Origin: Cephalopachus bancanus
Lineage: Eukaryota; Chordata; Mammalia; Primates; Tarsiidae
Length of the DNA stretch: 64,000 nt
Direction of reading: 5' to 3'
NCBI GenBank assembly: GCA_027257055.1
Contig: JAPVLO010000978.1
Span: forward strand, 124,001 to 188,000
In this document: positions 32,451 through 45,329 of the stretch, piece by piece
Position numbering within the stretch: position 1 is the first letter of the stretch
Layout: the number at the start of each line of letters is the position of its first letter
Notes under the pieces: generated by a model
What the model was told of the DNA's origin: nothing
Database searches by the model: none
What the model saw: only the letters and a program-made list of their open reading frames with translations
Translations under genes and position numbers: made by a program

Positions 32451-35400
32451 ATGACAGGGATCAACTCTTGCATTTCTATTATTAGCCTAAATGTGAATGG
32501 ACTAAATGCACCACTGAAAAGACATAGAATGGTAAAATGGATAAAATATCATCAGGCAACAATCTATTGCCTTCAAGAGACTCACCTCACTAGAAAGGAC
32601 ACCCACAGACTCAAAGAAAGAGGATGGGAAACAAACTTTCAGGTGAACAGAATACAAAAGAAAGGAGGAGTAGCAATCTTAATTTCAAACAAAATACCCT
32701 TCAAGCTATTAAAAATCAAAAAAGATACAGAAGGCCACTACATAATGATAAAAGGCTCAATCCATCAACAAAAAATATCTATCCTAAACATTTATGCACC
32801 CAACATAGGTGCGCCAACTTTCATAAAGCAACTTTTTGGAAAACTAAAGAAAGATATTGACTCTACCACTATCATAACTGGGGACTTCAATACCACACTC
32901 ACAAACCTAGACAGATCATCAGGACAAAAAATCAGCAAGGAGATCCGGAACCTCAATGTGACTCTGGACCAAATGGACTTAATTGATACCTACAGAACAC
33001 TCCATCCAAAGACCACAGAATACACATTCTACTCATCACCACATGGAACATATTCTAAGATCGACCATATACTCGGTCATAAAACAAGCATATGCAAATT
33101 TAAAAGGACCGAAATTCTACCAAACACCTTCTCAGACCACAGTGGAATAAAAATAAACATTGACACCAACAAAGTCCCCCCAAAACCCACAAATACATGG
33201 ACACTAAACAGCATGATGCTAAACAACTCCTGGGTCAATGACAAAATCAAAACAGGGATCAATATATACCTGGAAACAAATGAAAATGAAGAAACATCTT
33301 ACCAGAATCTCTGGGATGCCCTGAAAGCTGTAGTAAGAGGGGTATTTATATCCCTACAAACACACATGAAGAAAATGGAAGGAACAGAAATTCACAACCT
33401 AACAAGCCACCTAAAGAACCTGGAAAAGCAAGACCACAAAAACCCTAATTTCAGCAGAAGAATCCAGATTACCAAAATAAAAGCCCAAATCCAGGACATA
33501 GAAGACAAAAAGATAATACAAAAAATCAATGAAACAAAAAACTGGTTCTTCGAAAGGGTAAACAAGATTCATGGTCCCCTAGCTAGACTGACCAAGAAAA
33601 AATGAGAAAAAAAACAAATAAGCATAATCAGAAACACTAAAGATGAAGTCACATCTGACCCTGAAGAAATACAAAAGATCATTAGAGACTACTACATACA
33701 CTTGTATGGAAACAAACTTGAAAACCTTAAGGAAATGGAGGACTTTCTGACATCACACAACCTACCTAGGTTGGAACAAGAAGAAATTGAGACCCTAAAT
33801 AAACCAATAACAATCAAGGAAATCGACTACGTAATAAGAAAACTTCGTACAAAAAAAAGCCCTGGTCCAGATGGCTTCCCAGCAGAATTCTACAAGACAT
33901 TCAAGGAGGAGCTGATACCAATCCTACTGAAGGTATTCCAGGCGATTGAAAAAGATGGAACTCTCCCCAAATCATTTTACGAAGCCAACATCACATTGAT
34001 ACCCAAGCCAGGTAAAGATCCAACAAAGAAAGAGAACTACAGGCCAATATCTTTGATGAACATAGATGCTAAAATTCTCAACAAGATCCTAGCAAACCGG
34101 ATTCAGCAATACATCTCAAAAATCATCCACCATGACCAAGTAGGCTTCATTCCTGGCATGCAAGGCTGGTTCAACATTCATAAAACCATAAATGTAATTA
34201 AATGCATCAACAGATGTCAAAACAAAAACCACATGATCATATCACTAGATGCAGAAAAAGCTTTTGATAAAATCCAGCACCCCTTCTTGATAAAAACCCT
34301 TGAACATCTAGGCATACGGGGAACATACCTCAAAATAGTAAAAGCCATCTATGAGAAACCCACAGCCAGCATACTCCTAAATGGACAAAAATTGGAACCA
34401 ATTCCCCTGAAAACTGGAACTAGACAAGGATGCCCACTCTCTCCCCTCCTGTCCAACATAGTATTGGAAGTCCTGGCTAAAGCAATCAGAGAAGAGGAGG
34501 CAATCAGAGGTATTCAAATAGGAAAAGAGGAAGGCAAGTTATCTCTCTATGCAGATAATATGATGGTGTACCTTGAAAACCCTAGAGAATCTGTCAAAGG
34601 CCTCCTTACATTGATAAAAGCCTTTGGCAAAGTCTCAGGATACAAAATAAATGTACAAAAGACAATCGCATTTCTCTACACCAATAATAAGCAAACATAA
34701 ACCCAAATAAAAAACACAGGTCCATTCACAATAGCCACAAAAAAAATGAAATACCTTGGCATCTTCCTAACCAGAGACATGAAAGACCTTTACAATGAAA
34801 ATACAAAACACTGCTCAAAGAAATCAAAGCTGACATGAACAAGTGGAAAAATATCCCATGCTCGTGGATTGGAAATTCAACATTGTGAAGATGTCCATCT
34901 TACCTAAGGCAATCTACAAATTCAATGCAATACCCATTAAATTACCAACAACATTCTTCTCAGACCTAGAAAAAACAACACAGGAATTCATATGGAAACA
35001 CAAACGTCCAAGAATAGCCAGATCAATCCTCAGCAAAAAAACCAAAGCAGGTGGTATCACGATACCAGATTTCAAACTTTACTATAAAGCTACAATCATC
35101 AAAACAGCTTGGTATTGGTACAGGAACAGGCATATACATCAATGGAACAGAATTGAGATTCCAGAAGCAAAACCTCAATTTCTCAACCAACTCATCTTCG
35201 ACAAAGCCCCCACCACCTAACAATGGGGAGAGGAGAAGCTATTCAGTAAATGGTGCTGGGAAAACTGGCTGACCACATGCAGAAGATTGAAACAGGACCC
35301 CTATCTATCCCCATGCACAAAGGTTAACTCCAAATGGATCAGAGACATAAATGTAAAACCTCAAACCATCAGAACCTTAGAAAAGGAAGGAAATACCCTC

Positions 35401-36262
35401 ATGGAAATCGGAACTGGCATCCAATTCCTGTACAAAACCCGAAACCCACAGGACTTAAGAGAGAAGATAGACAAATGGGACCTTATTAAACTGACAAGCT
35501 TCTGCAAAGCCAAAGAAACCATCAAGAGAGCAGGGAGACAGCCTACAGACTGGGAAAAAGTATTTGCCAACTCTAGGTCTGACAAAGGCTTAACATCCTG
35601 GATCTACAAGGAACTGAAACGTACTGAAAAGAAGAAAACAAACAACCCCATTATAAAATGGGCAAAAGATATGAACAGACACTTCACAAAAGAAGACATT
35701 CAAGCAGCCAACAAACACATGAAGAAATGCTCAACCTCACTAATCATCAGGGAGATGCAAATCAAAACCACACTGAGATACCACCTAACTCCAGTCAGAA
35801 TGGCAATTATCAACAACTCAAAAAATAACAGCTGCTGGAGAGGGTGTGGTGAAAAGGGAACACTTCTACACTGTTGGTGGGAGTGTAAACTAGTGCAACC
35901 TCTGTGGAAAGCAGTGTGGCGACTCCTAAAAGCTCTAAAAATTGACCTTCCATATGACCCTGCAATCCCCCTACTGGGAATATACCCTGAAGAACACAAA
36001 TCACTCTATAAAAAAGACACCTGCACACGTATGTTTATTGCCGCATTGTTCACAATAGCAAGAACCTGGAAACAACCATGCTGCCCATTAAAAGAGGACT
36101 GGATTTTAAAAAGTGGTACATATACATGATGGAATACTACTCAGCCATAAAAAGAACAAAATCATGAATTTCACTGCAACCTGGATGGAACTAGAGTCTA
36201 TAATACTGAGTGACCTCTCACAGAAACAAAGATCCGAATATCACATGTTCTCACTCATATAA
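32451..36262 (+). pseudogene. L1 ORF2 (endonuclease-RT) of copy E, nearly complete but broken
   Basis: The chosen start is MTGINSCISI, which aligns with the known L1 ORF2 start. The endonuclease keeps all expected residues: N14, E43 (LQET), Y115 (NIYAPN), D145 and N147 (GDFNT), D205 (KIDHI) and H230 (SDH). The RT follows with [19 protein letters not shown] [26 protein letters not shown] and the active-site region [11 protein letters not shown], where FADD is changed to YADN. The C-terminal cysteine region [16 protein letters not shown] is present. Lesions: TGA at 33603-33605, TAA at 34698-34700 and TAA at 35218-35220, all consistent with single substitutions; one-base losses near 34801 and 34875; and a frame break near 36105. 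The likely original stop is at 36260-36262. Confidence 0.95.
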
Positions 36263-36497
36263 TGGACCTTGAACATCCAATGCAATACTATAAGAAAATG
36301 ACTTATGGTGCTGGGAAACTATGGGGGGGAGGGGGATGGGATTAACAGTAGCAAATATCTGTCAGGGGATGGGAAAACACCTCTTATCAACAGGGTGCCT
36401 GAATGAAACGTAATTGTACACCTAACCCTTAACTGTACCCCACAAAACCATAATTAAAAATACTGATTAATGAAAAAAAAAAAGAATATTGCTAACT

Positions 36498-37117
36498 TAG
36501 CTTTCAGGACCTTGATAACCCTCCAATTCTCCAAATTGCTAGAGTTACTATAACATGGTTTGTAGAGGCATGAGCGTGGTTCCACTGGCATTTGTTTTCA
36601 GTCACTGTACTGCCATGTGAAGAGAAAAATCATCTCTAGGCCTTGTTCAGTTAGTTGAAGCTAAACGCAATAGTAGTTTTCCAGCCTATCAAAGATAGAA
36701 AGTATTTTAAAATGTATGCTGTTTTTGACTGTGGGAAATTAATGCCATAGGTTTCCAGATAGACTATAATGTGGGCCTTTACATATTTCTACTAACTATT
36801 GTATAAATATTGCTACAAACTATTGTCTTTTTTCATTGCCCTCTTTTTCTTTACTTTGTCTTCTGGTACATATTATAAGTTCATGTATACTCTCAATAAA
36901 TGCATGCATGTACATAATCATATACATACATATATACACTCACACAGCAACTGTTTTGAATATATACACTTCAATTCTTAACAGTAATTACATATGAATA
37001 ATTTGGGGACTGTGGGTAACTTTAATTTTATTTTTCATGCCATGATATTTTTCTAGGTGTTCTCTAAGGACTATATTTTACTTTTATGCTTGAAATCATA
37101 AACATGCTGCATATATG
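36498..37117. other. No gene seen
   Basis: A/T-rich unique-looking DNA with a loose CATACA-type stretch near 36900-36950. Confidence 0.6.
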
Positions 37118-37690
37118 AGAGGAGGGACTAAAAAATCCAGAATTTATTTATTAAAACTTGTGTATTTATCTTTGCATGTTTAAATTTCAGTCACCTTCAA
37201 AGTACTCTCTTGTTGATGCAATACACCTATCAAGATGCTTTTTCCACTGCTTTTAGAACTCATCAATTTGGATTCCTTTGAGTGCTTCTGCTGTTTTTTT
37301 TTTTCACCTCTTCCACATGGGCAAAATATTTTCCTTTGAAAACACTTTTGTTTCATCCAAGGAAACAAGCAAAAAAAAGTCACTTAAGGAGAGATGGAGT
37401 GAATAGGGAGGGTGGGGCACGAAGATCATGCTGTTGCTGATTAAAAACTGCTGAGCACTCAGCACAATGTGGGCAGGTGCACTCATAAAATCACTCATCA
37501 TGAAATGGGCAAACACGTTGAAAGAATCTCCAAAAAAGATCCATTGAAGTCAAATTCAGCCTCTCACAACAACCATAGCTGATACACTGATGCCAAGGTG
37601 TTCCTACAACTCTTACCCAGCCAGGGAAGCCTGTACTTCAAGGATCCCACTGTCCAAAAGATAATTCCAGTTTTGAGAGGTCCCCTTGTA
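37118..37690 (-). mobile_element. mariner-like DNA transposon, internally deleted
   Basis: Imperfect terminal inverted repeats are visible: GAGGAGGGACTAAAAAATCC near 37120 and the complement of AAGGGGACCTCTCAAAACTGG near 37670-37690, next to TATA on both sides. Read on the minus strand, the inside encodes only the C-terminal part of a mariner transposase: VPHPPYSLHLSLSDFFLL at about 37417-37364, then WKKHLDRCIAS and YFEGD near 37240-37187. The canonical third catalytic Asp of YSPDLAPSD is His here, and stops interrupt the frame. At about 570 bp, against roughly 1.3 kb for a full mariner, it is a non-autonomous deletion copy. Confidence 0.85.
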
Positions 37691-37859
37691 TATTTTAAAT
37701 TTTTAAATATATATGAAGCAAGTGGGAAATCAGAATAAGTAATTGAGAAAGAAGGAGAAAAGGAGAATAAACAGTATCTTTTTTCCTGATATTTCAACAC
37801 CTTCTACTTGCAGGTATTTCGTTAAGAGCAGATAATTTTAGTGCACATCTTCCAATTCT

Positions 37860-38148
37860 TTTTTTTTTTTTTTTGAGTTGGAGTCTCACTGTCGCCCAGA
37901 CTGGAGTGCAGTGGCCGCTCCTGGCCACCGCAGCCTCGACCTGCTGGGCTCCAGCGATCCTTTCGCCTCAGCCTTCCAAGTAGCTGGAACTACAGGCACA
38001 CGCTACCACGCCCGGCTAATTTTTTTGATTTCTTGTAGAGATGAGGTCTCACCTGCCCAGGCGGGTCTCGAACCCGCGGGCTCAGGCAATCCGCTCACCT
38101 CAGCCTCCCAAAGGCACAAGATTACTGGCTGAGCCACTGAGCCCGGCT
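37860..38148 (-). mobile_element. Dimeric Alu SINE
   Basis: Minus-strand copy with its A-tail shown as an almost unbroken T-run (37859-37874) and its 5' end at GCCGGGCTCAGTGGCTCAGC near 38148. TTCCAATTCT flanks it at 37850-37859 and 38149-38158. The left-arm B box reads GCGGGTTCGAGACCC on the minus strand. Its long tail and low divergence suggest a recent insertion. Confidence 0.96.
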
Positions 38149-38273
38149 TTCCAATTCTATCATATTAATATATGAGGACTATTTTACAGCAGCACTGAGA
38201 TCATAAGGACATGTTGATTTACAAAGTGCTTTTACTTAACAATATATCAAGCTCATTTTAAGAAATATTTTAC

Positions 38274-38564
38274 AGCTGGACTCAGTGACTCAGCCTGTAA
38301 TCCCGTGCCTTGGGAGGCTGAAGTGAGTGGATTGCCTGAGCCTGTGGGTTCGAGATCCACCTGGGCAACTTGGTGAGACCTCATCTCTACAATAAATCAA
38401 AAAATTAGTCGGGTGTGGTAGCGCGCGCCTGTAGTTCCAGCTACTTGGAAGGCTGGGGTGAAAGAATGGCCGGAGCCCAGCAGATTGAGGCTGCAGTGGC
38501 TGGGAGCGGCCACTGCACTCCAGTCTGGGCAAGAGAGTGAGACTCCAACTCAAAAAAAAAAAAG
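38274..38564 (+). mobile_element. Dimeric Alu SINE
   Basis: Plus-strand copy of the same subfamily starting AGCTGGACTCAGTGACTCAGC. GAAATATTTTAC is duplicated at 38262-38273 and 38565-38576. It is in inverted orientation to the Alu ending at 38148, 125 bases away. Confidence 0.96.
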
Positions 38565-38639
38565 GAAATATTTTACGACCGCCAAATTCCCCAATCTTTA
38601 TGAAAATCACTATTATCTGACATTTCAAACCTAAACATT

Positions 38640-39200
38640 GTCCTAGATTTCAGTCTTCCATCTATCATTTTTCCTGCAAATACAGTCCAGCAGCAATGAC
38701 AGTCATCTCTACCTGTACACCCTAGTCCAAACCTTCATTGTTTATCTGAACTTCTGGAATATCCTCCTAACTGGTCTCACGTTATGCCTGCTTTTGTATT
38801 TCATTATTCTCACAGGACCAGAATGATATTCTAAAACCATAGGTCAAACTACGTTAGTTCCCCATTTAACCCAGTTCATATTAAAATGTTTTTGTCATTG
38901 ATAGGTATAAAACTCAAAATTCTTCATGTGACTTCAGAACAAAATCTGAACTTGCCACTTCGCCAACCCCCTGTTTTGCAAGTCCCCCTCCCCATCCCAG
39001 AAGACTAAACTCTCAACACATAGATCCATGTAGCTTCTTTAAACTCTTTATGTTCTTCTACAATATTTGCCTTTTCATGAGCTCTTTTCTCTACCCAGAA
39101 TATCTCCTTTCCATCTCCCCATTTCCATCTTGTCATTCAACTTGTCATCAAATTGGCACAATCCTATTATTTCTTTTCAGAGCACTTGTAACCACCTGAT
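38640..39200 (+). repeat. Old LINE (L2-like) relic
   Basis: Phrases such as CCTAGTCCAAACC, TGGAATATCCTCCTAACTGG, GTTAGTTCCCCATTTAACCC and CTCTACCCAGAATATCTCC occur in the order seen in ancient mammalian LINE2-type repeats. They are heavily diverged and no frame remains. The family call is by eye only. Confidence 0.6.
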
Positions 39201-42200
39201 TTTTTTTAATAGTCATTAACTGATAGATTCATGTGATAGATTTATGGTGTTTATTCCCACATTAGAATGCATTCTGTGAAAGCAGTGTCTTATATGCTTC
39301 ATGGATTTTTATATTTCCAGGGGAAAAACAACTGTTCTCTGAGGTCCAGAAAACATTTTAAAGCACACTCTGTTCTGTCATGCTGCAAAATTAAGAAGTT
39401 TTGTTGATCTTAACACTGATTAACTCACTGCAACTAGTAAATAAAGAAAAGATGTCAGCATAATCCAGAAGTCATGCTTGTTTGTTCATATGTTTTCCCT
39501 AAAAGATTAGCATTTTAAGTAATTAGGGCAAGCTTTCTTAAAAGTAAATGAACACTCTAGCAATACATTAAAATAAAATTCTAGAGCAATTTCTTTTATT
39601 TAAAATGCACTTATTTTGTGCATTTATTTAGTGCAATCAAGATTGTTACACTCTGCATTTTTTACTACCTGAGAGAATGCAAATGAAGCAGCTATAAATA
39701 TACCATTGCCCCCCTACAAACTTAAAAAAGGATTGATTGAAAGTCTGCAATCTTATTCAGCTCTCATTTTTTCAAGAAGTTGGTCTTTCCTTTAGAAAAA
39801 TGTCTCTGAGTATGAACATTTTAGAGGAGGAAGTAAGGTTTCAGTTGGCTGGGAATTCATTGCTCCTACATCTACATGGTAGCAACAATTTAAACATGGC
39901 AGTATTTTTTGTGAGTAATCAGGATTTATTGAGAGGGCAGAGAAGCTACCACAGTGGGATTGCCCCATGACAGTATTTTTATTAATAATGTTATTCTTCT
40001 GTTTGTGCCCTGGTTGCAAGATTCCATAGCACAGGGCTCCAAGCAAGATCATCTTCAACCCCTCACAGCAAGGAGTTCAGTTTGACCAGGAGAATGCCCC
40101 AGTGTGTGGTGGGCCTGGGCTAGGAGCTCTTTCAGGGTTCACTTGAATGAGTGAACTAACAACAGAAGAACCAGTAAGCTAGCCAGCCAGGAGCTCCAGA
40201 GCACCAGGCAGGAACGTGAAGTCTCACTAGGTGGAGTTGGGGGGAGAACTCAGGTCAGACTAGGAAGCTGAGCCTTAGCGGGGCTACCACAGAGATTCCA
40301 CTCCCAAAGCTGGTCCAACTGCCCCACTGCAGGGGCCCTGCCTGCTCCAGCAAAATCAGATATGGGCCCTGATATGGCACCATTTCCTGAAGACCACTCA
40401 GCAACCTGGTTCCTCAAGTCACACAAAGCACAGTGACTAGTTCCCTTGGAGTAGACATTCTTCTGAAGACAATTGGCCTTCATTGTTTGCTGTGTTTCTG
40501 CCAGTACCGCTGTGCACAGGTGTATGGAATGAGTCCTTACTCAGCAGCACATCAGGCAAAAAAGAAGGACATGGGCTCATCATCACGTATGTGGTCCCAT
40601 GACATCCCCTCACCTGAGCTGCCAGCCTGGAAGAGTCTGAGAAGGCCCTTTGAAACTCAGGAGTGGCACTGGCTCAGGGTCTGCATGTCGCAGACTTGGG
40701 TTATTTTGTCAGGGTACCATGTATTCCTTGAGTGTGGCCAACATTGGATGAATTTTCTCCCCAGCCTGAGTCCAGCAACCAAGAGGCAGATGTGCAAATG
40801 ACCCCCTTCTCTGTGATATGATGACCCTTTTGCAAACATCAGTTTCTGAGTCCTACAGTTTGGGACCCTGAATGTTTTCATGAAAGTCTTGGCTCCTAAG
40901 GAAGATATGTGACAATTGTTTCATAAGACTTCATCTGAGAATGGCACCCAGTTACCTTGGGCCCATGGTGTCGCTGTCCCAGTGAGCAGAGAATTTCCAT
41001 GCTGATAAGTGGTTGGTTCTTGATAAAATGTTTCTGTAATGTGGAGTGTCTCTTTGTGCTAGCACATGGTGAAAATTAATGGAAGGAGGCAGCGGTCCAA
41101 CGTGGATCATGATTAGATCCTTCAGGAGTGAAGGTTTGGGTCACCCAGCCAAGTAAAGAACCATAATCAGCTGAGACCTGGGCCCAGGTAAAAGAAATGT
41201 GACTTGGACAGTGGGAAAGAAATTGTCAAGGCCTGAGTTATTTGCTTGAATATGTACATGTTTGCATATGTTTACCTAGATCTTTCTTATCTCTCTGTCC
41301 ACCACTCATTAATACAAGGTGTAAGTTACAAGGTCTCAAATGGGGTTGTGACTCAGCTGGGCATGGGATGAATGTTATTTAGGGGTTAGTCTCTGGCTTA
41401 CGGGTCTCTGAGAAGAGCAGAGAAGAGATGGGGCTTACTCTGAGGGGAGGATGCTGCCCAGAGGTTTAATAGGTAAGCGATGCTGAGAGACCACAGTATA
41501 GGTCATGCTGATCGTCTATTGGTGGCCAGGCATGACTGCTGTTCATATCTTCTCTTTTGTTACTGCAGGCAAGAAACCCAGCAATGCTCCCTGGAATCCC
41601 TTCTGTGAGACACTTGTATAAAGTTTGGAGACTGGAGAAGGAAGGTCCTTGATGGTGGCAGCTTTTGAGAATCACCTGCTTTGGTGCTGCAGGCTGCAGA
41701 GGTCATTGCTTGTTGCCTCCCTGGCCCTCACTCCCCAGCCTTTCAGCCCAGGAGAAAGTCTCAAATTTTCCCCTGATTTCCCATTTTGAAATCATTTTCA
41801 TGGATACATAGCTCCCATTTTCCTCACCAGAGACCACCTGCCTGATGTGCCCTGTGAGACAACTGTTGTGAGATGCTGGGTCTAGCACATGGGTTGGAGC
41901 ATGTTTTCTGATCATTTCTAGAAGCATGGCCACAGGCCCTCTCACCTGGCCTCCCTGCTGGGCAGACTTTGAAAGGCAGTGAGGGGCTCCACTGTCTAGG
42001 CCTGTTTGCAGCACAGGCTGTGTGCATAGTTGAACATATTTACAGGTGATACTATGTTTGCCTAGACTTTCTTCATAAAATTGATAAGTAGTTTTAAAAT
42101 GTTTCTGCCCATAAATATACGTTGATGCTAATACAAATAATGGAAGCAGGAGTGGTGGAAAAGGTGTTGCACTCCTAGCAGTGACTTTTTGCAACCACAT

Positions 42201-42991
42201 TATGACATGGAAACATTGCTGAACCAGTAAGAGTTTACATATTTGTATCACCAACACATTTAAAAATATATAATTTTTAAATAGATTGAAATAAGTCTCT
42301 AAATGACTATTTAGATAGTGTTTATATCGCAATTTAGAATCATTTTCTCAGTGTGTGGTATGGTGGTATATTGATGGAAAACCCATACCCATCTCTCATG
42401 GGTAGGAACACACGTGTGTGGTGCTTGTGCTGGCTCTCAGTGGTGGGCATCATGGGGAGGTGGGAAGAGATCTGTGAGGGAGAAGCTTTTGTTTTCTTCC
42501 CATTGATTTTCTAACTAGTAGATATCTACATAGATAATATATTTGAATACCAATTCCATATTCAGAAACTTTACTGAATTCTCTTATTTTTCAGATAGTT
42601 TTTCAATTGTTTCTCCTGGTTCTTCCAGATATATAAATAACAATAAAGTTGTTTCTTTCTTCCCAATCTGTGTATCAAGCTACCAGGTACACACTGAGTT
42701 CTATATTATCAAAGTATAAAATTCGAAAGCACATTTAAGCACTTCTAGAATTTAGATAGAAAAGGAAAACTTCAAAATTATTTTATAAAGTCAGCATAAA
42801 ATTAACACTGAATCTTGACAAGAAGAACACAAATATAAAAGTCATATCAATTAATGCAAAAACTCAAATAAAGTGTCAGCTAATCAAATTTGTAAACACA
42901 TTTTAGAAATAATGCAATACAACCAGAAGGGGGTTGTTCTAAAACATAAAGGTATTTACTATTAGGAAACAATAAATATTAAAGAATAAAT
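39201..42991. other. No gene seen; unrecognised intergenic DNA
   Basis: About 3.8 kb without a supported gene. The stretch 40060-41700 has higher G/C and a few frames around 75-120 codons (for example 40433-40801 plus). They overlap others on the opposite strand, lack splice-like context and match nothing I recognise. The frame at 41703-42332 on the minus strand is the longest (209 codons), is A/T-rich at its start and shows no domain. An old LTR could be hidden in 40060-41700. Confidence 0.5.
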
Positions 42992-44364
42992 GAGAGACTT
43001 CCAGCAAGATGGTGATGGGGCAGCTTGGTCTATGAGAACTGCCATGAAAGAGAACACAAAAAGACTCTGGCTCTTTCCCTGGGGGCTGCAGGTACCATCA
43101 TTGGCAGCCTGCTCTTCACACGGAGCTCGGCCGTCACCACCACTGAAACATCAAGGCAGTCTGGGTGGCCACTGCAGCCGCAGATGCCACCACCGCTGCT
43201 ACCACCATTGCAGTGGCCATCATGGCGGCCATCACATCGCCCATGCCTGAGGCGACCCACAACTTCAGACCATGAAGCCCTTGCAAGCAAGATCTGCTGA
43301 GATCACCACCACTACTACTGCCAACATCACATCCCACCAGGCTGTGGATCTCCTCCTGTGCACTGTGAGACAGCGGGTCCCATTGCCAACTCCCTCCCAT
43401 CTGGGGTGAGCAGCTGCAGATAAAGATAAGGATCATCTGGAGTGATGAGATAGCACCACCTGCTGGCAATTCAAGGTAACAACACTGAAATGGGAAAAAC
43501 AAGCTGGATTAATAGTCACAGGCTAGGTCTGAGTGGTGAACTGGGCAGTGGTGAACTGAGTGGTGATCTAACTGCCTTTCACAGCAGGCCAGGGGCAACT
43601 GAACCTAACTGTGAACAAATTTATCAGCCTGAAAAGACAGCTAAAAATTAGAGCTGAAAGGACATTGGACTTAAGCGAAAAGTATCAGAGTGTACTTGAT
43701 TGGTTCTGTTAGTGTACTGACTTAATTCTATTCCTTTCATTTTTCTCCTTTTTTTCTGCTCTCTGTAAACCCTATCTTTGTATAGAGTAATAGCATACCA
43801 ATAAAGAGGTTGGTTAGCTTGTATGTTAACATCATTGTATGTTTTAGCTTTTTATGGGAGTTGGTTAGTTTCTGGTTGTGGTTTATTGTTTTTATCTATT
43901 TCAGTTTTTGTCCCTTTCTCTATTTGTTGGTACACTAGTCTGTTTTCCCGCTTACTCCTCTCTTTTTCCACCGCCCTATTCCCCCCACTGTCTGCTCCAT
44001 TCTCTTCCCTCTGTTAAACTCATTTTATTTCAGGGAGTAAACTAAAATCCCACTGCATGGACAGATTCCAAGGCAGTAGGAGATGGGTTTCAGATTATCC
44101 ATACACCTGCCAGCAGATAACGTGATCTGCAGACAGATTTTGAATCACAGTTCCCCATTTAAGTAAGTCTCAAAACTGCAAAAACGACCACCCCCAACCT
44201 ACAGTCCAACTCCAGAACTGAACAACATAAGAGGATATACATAAAGAAGAATAGGAGATTGAACAAACAGAAGTAAAAGCAACCCCTCCACCCCTGAATA
44301 ACAGAATTAAAGAAGATGGTGAAGTTGAGGGAAGGAAAAAATAGGAAGAAAAAATCTGCACAAA
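42992..44364 (+). promoter_or_regulatory. L1 F 5' UTR / internal promoter region
   Basis: CAAGATGGTG at 43004-43013 is the YY1-type element, slightly mutated. The triplet-like tract 43150-43240 (CCGCTG, CCACCA, GTGGCC) matches the one in copy E, and CACCACCTGCTGGCAATTCAAGG at 43450-43480 is shared with E and G. The pyrimidine-rich segment is near 43735-43760. Confidence 0.75.
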
Positions 44365-45329
44365 ATGAAGAAAATCCAAAAGAAGAATATAGGTCTCACA
44401 CACTTGGGAGATCAGACACTGAGAAAACAGACTTTGAAACACAAACAATGCAGCACCCCCAGAATGACTGGTCACATGCAACAAACCCAGACATTGAGAT
44501 ATTAATGGAAAGAATTTAAAAAACTGAGGCGAGACAAGAGGAAAATAGGCAGTAGCTGATGAGAGAAATAACAGCAGTAAAGAATACTGTGATGGAAATA
44601 AACAACAAACTAATAAGCATGGAAAGCAGAATTAGCCAAGCAGAAGAAAAAAATCACAGAGCATGAAGACCAAAACACAGAACTAAATCAAAATGTCAGA
44701 AACATAGAAAAGAAGCTTAAAAAGATAGAACAAAACCTTCAAGAGATGAATGATTACTTCAAGAGAAAAAAACCTAAGAGTAATTGGCCTTCCTGAGGAA
44801 GAGAGAGAAACAGAGGACACACTGGAACAAACATTTCATGAATTCATTCAAGAAAACTTCCCTCATCTCATAAGTGATGCAAAAATTCAAACACAAGAGA
44901 CTCAGAGAACCCCTGCAAGACAACAAATGAGAAGATCAACTCCAGGACACATAATAATTCACCTAAACAAAGTAGGTATAAAAGAAAAAATTCTAAAGGC
45001 AGCAAGAGAAAAAGGTCAGACTACCTACCAGGGAAGACCAATTAGAATAGTAGAAGATTTATCTACAGAAACCCTCCAGACTAGGAGAACTTAGAGCCTT
45101 AATCTTCAAAGTTTTAAAAGATACACAATTTCAACCGAGAATGACCTACCAAGCCAAGCCAAGCTTCATCAGTGAGGGAGAATTAAAATCTTTCCCAGAT
45201 ATCCAATCCCTAAGAACCTACACTGCCACCAGACCACCTCTACAAGAAACTCTTAAGAAAGTATTGAACACAGACGAAAAGGAAAAAGGAACAACAACGA
45301 TCTTCACAAGAGTACAGGCAAAAGATTAA
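44365..45329 (+). pseudogene. L1 ORF1 of copy F, frameshifted
   Basis: The ancestral ATG (MKKIQKKNIGLT-like) is at 44365. Frames change near 44400 and 44515, and the coiled coil region is not continuous. The RNA-binding half is open at 44750-45094 (NLRVIGLPEEERETED, REKGQTTYQGRPIRI), then breaks at 45094. The end is open at 45141-45329 with FISEGELKSFPDIQSLRTYT and a terminal FTRVQAKD. Confidence 0.92.

Larger units (their letters stand above)
30013..36482 (+). mobile_element. LINE-1 copy E, full length, best preserved
   Basis: Starts GGGGACGCGGTAAGATGGCG and ends in a run of A at 36471-36482, bounded by a perfect 15-bp target-site duplication. It has a 1.4-kb GC-rich 5' UTR, intact ORF1 (31414-32379), ORF2 (32451-36262, broken) and a 220-bp 3' UTR with a G-rich tract at 36325-36341. 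The perfect duplication and intact ORF1 make it probably the youngest L1 in the window. Because ORF2 is disrupted, I regard it as not autonomously mobile. Confidence 0.98.

Noticed and set aside
33702..34700. 332-codon frame as a separate gene
   Set aside because: It is in the same frame as the preceding 32451-33605 piece and is the RT section of L1 E ORF2 between two nonsense codons.
41703..42332. 209-codon minus-strand frame as a novel gene
   Set aside because: It overlaps another minus frame, shows no domain, and has no promoter, exon or homology support; an ORF of this size can arise by chance in 64 kb.
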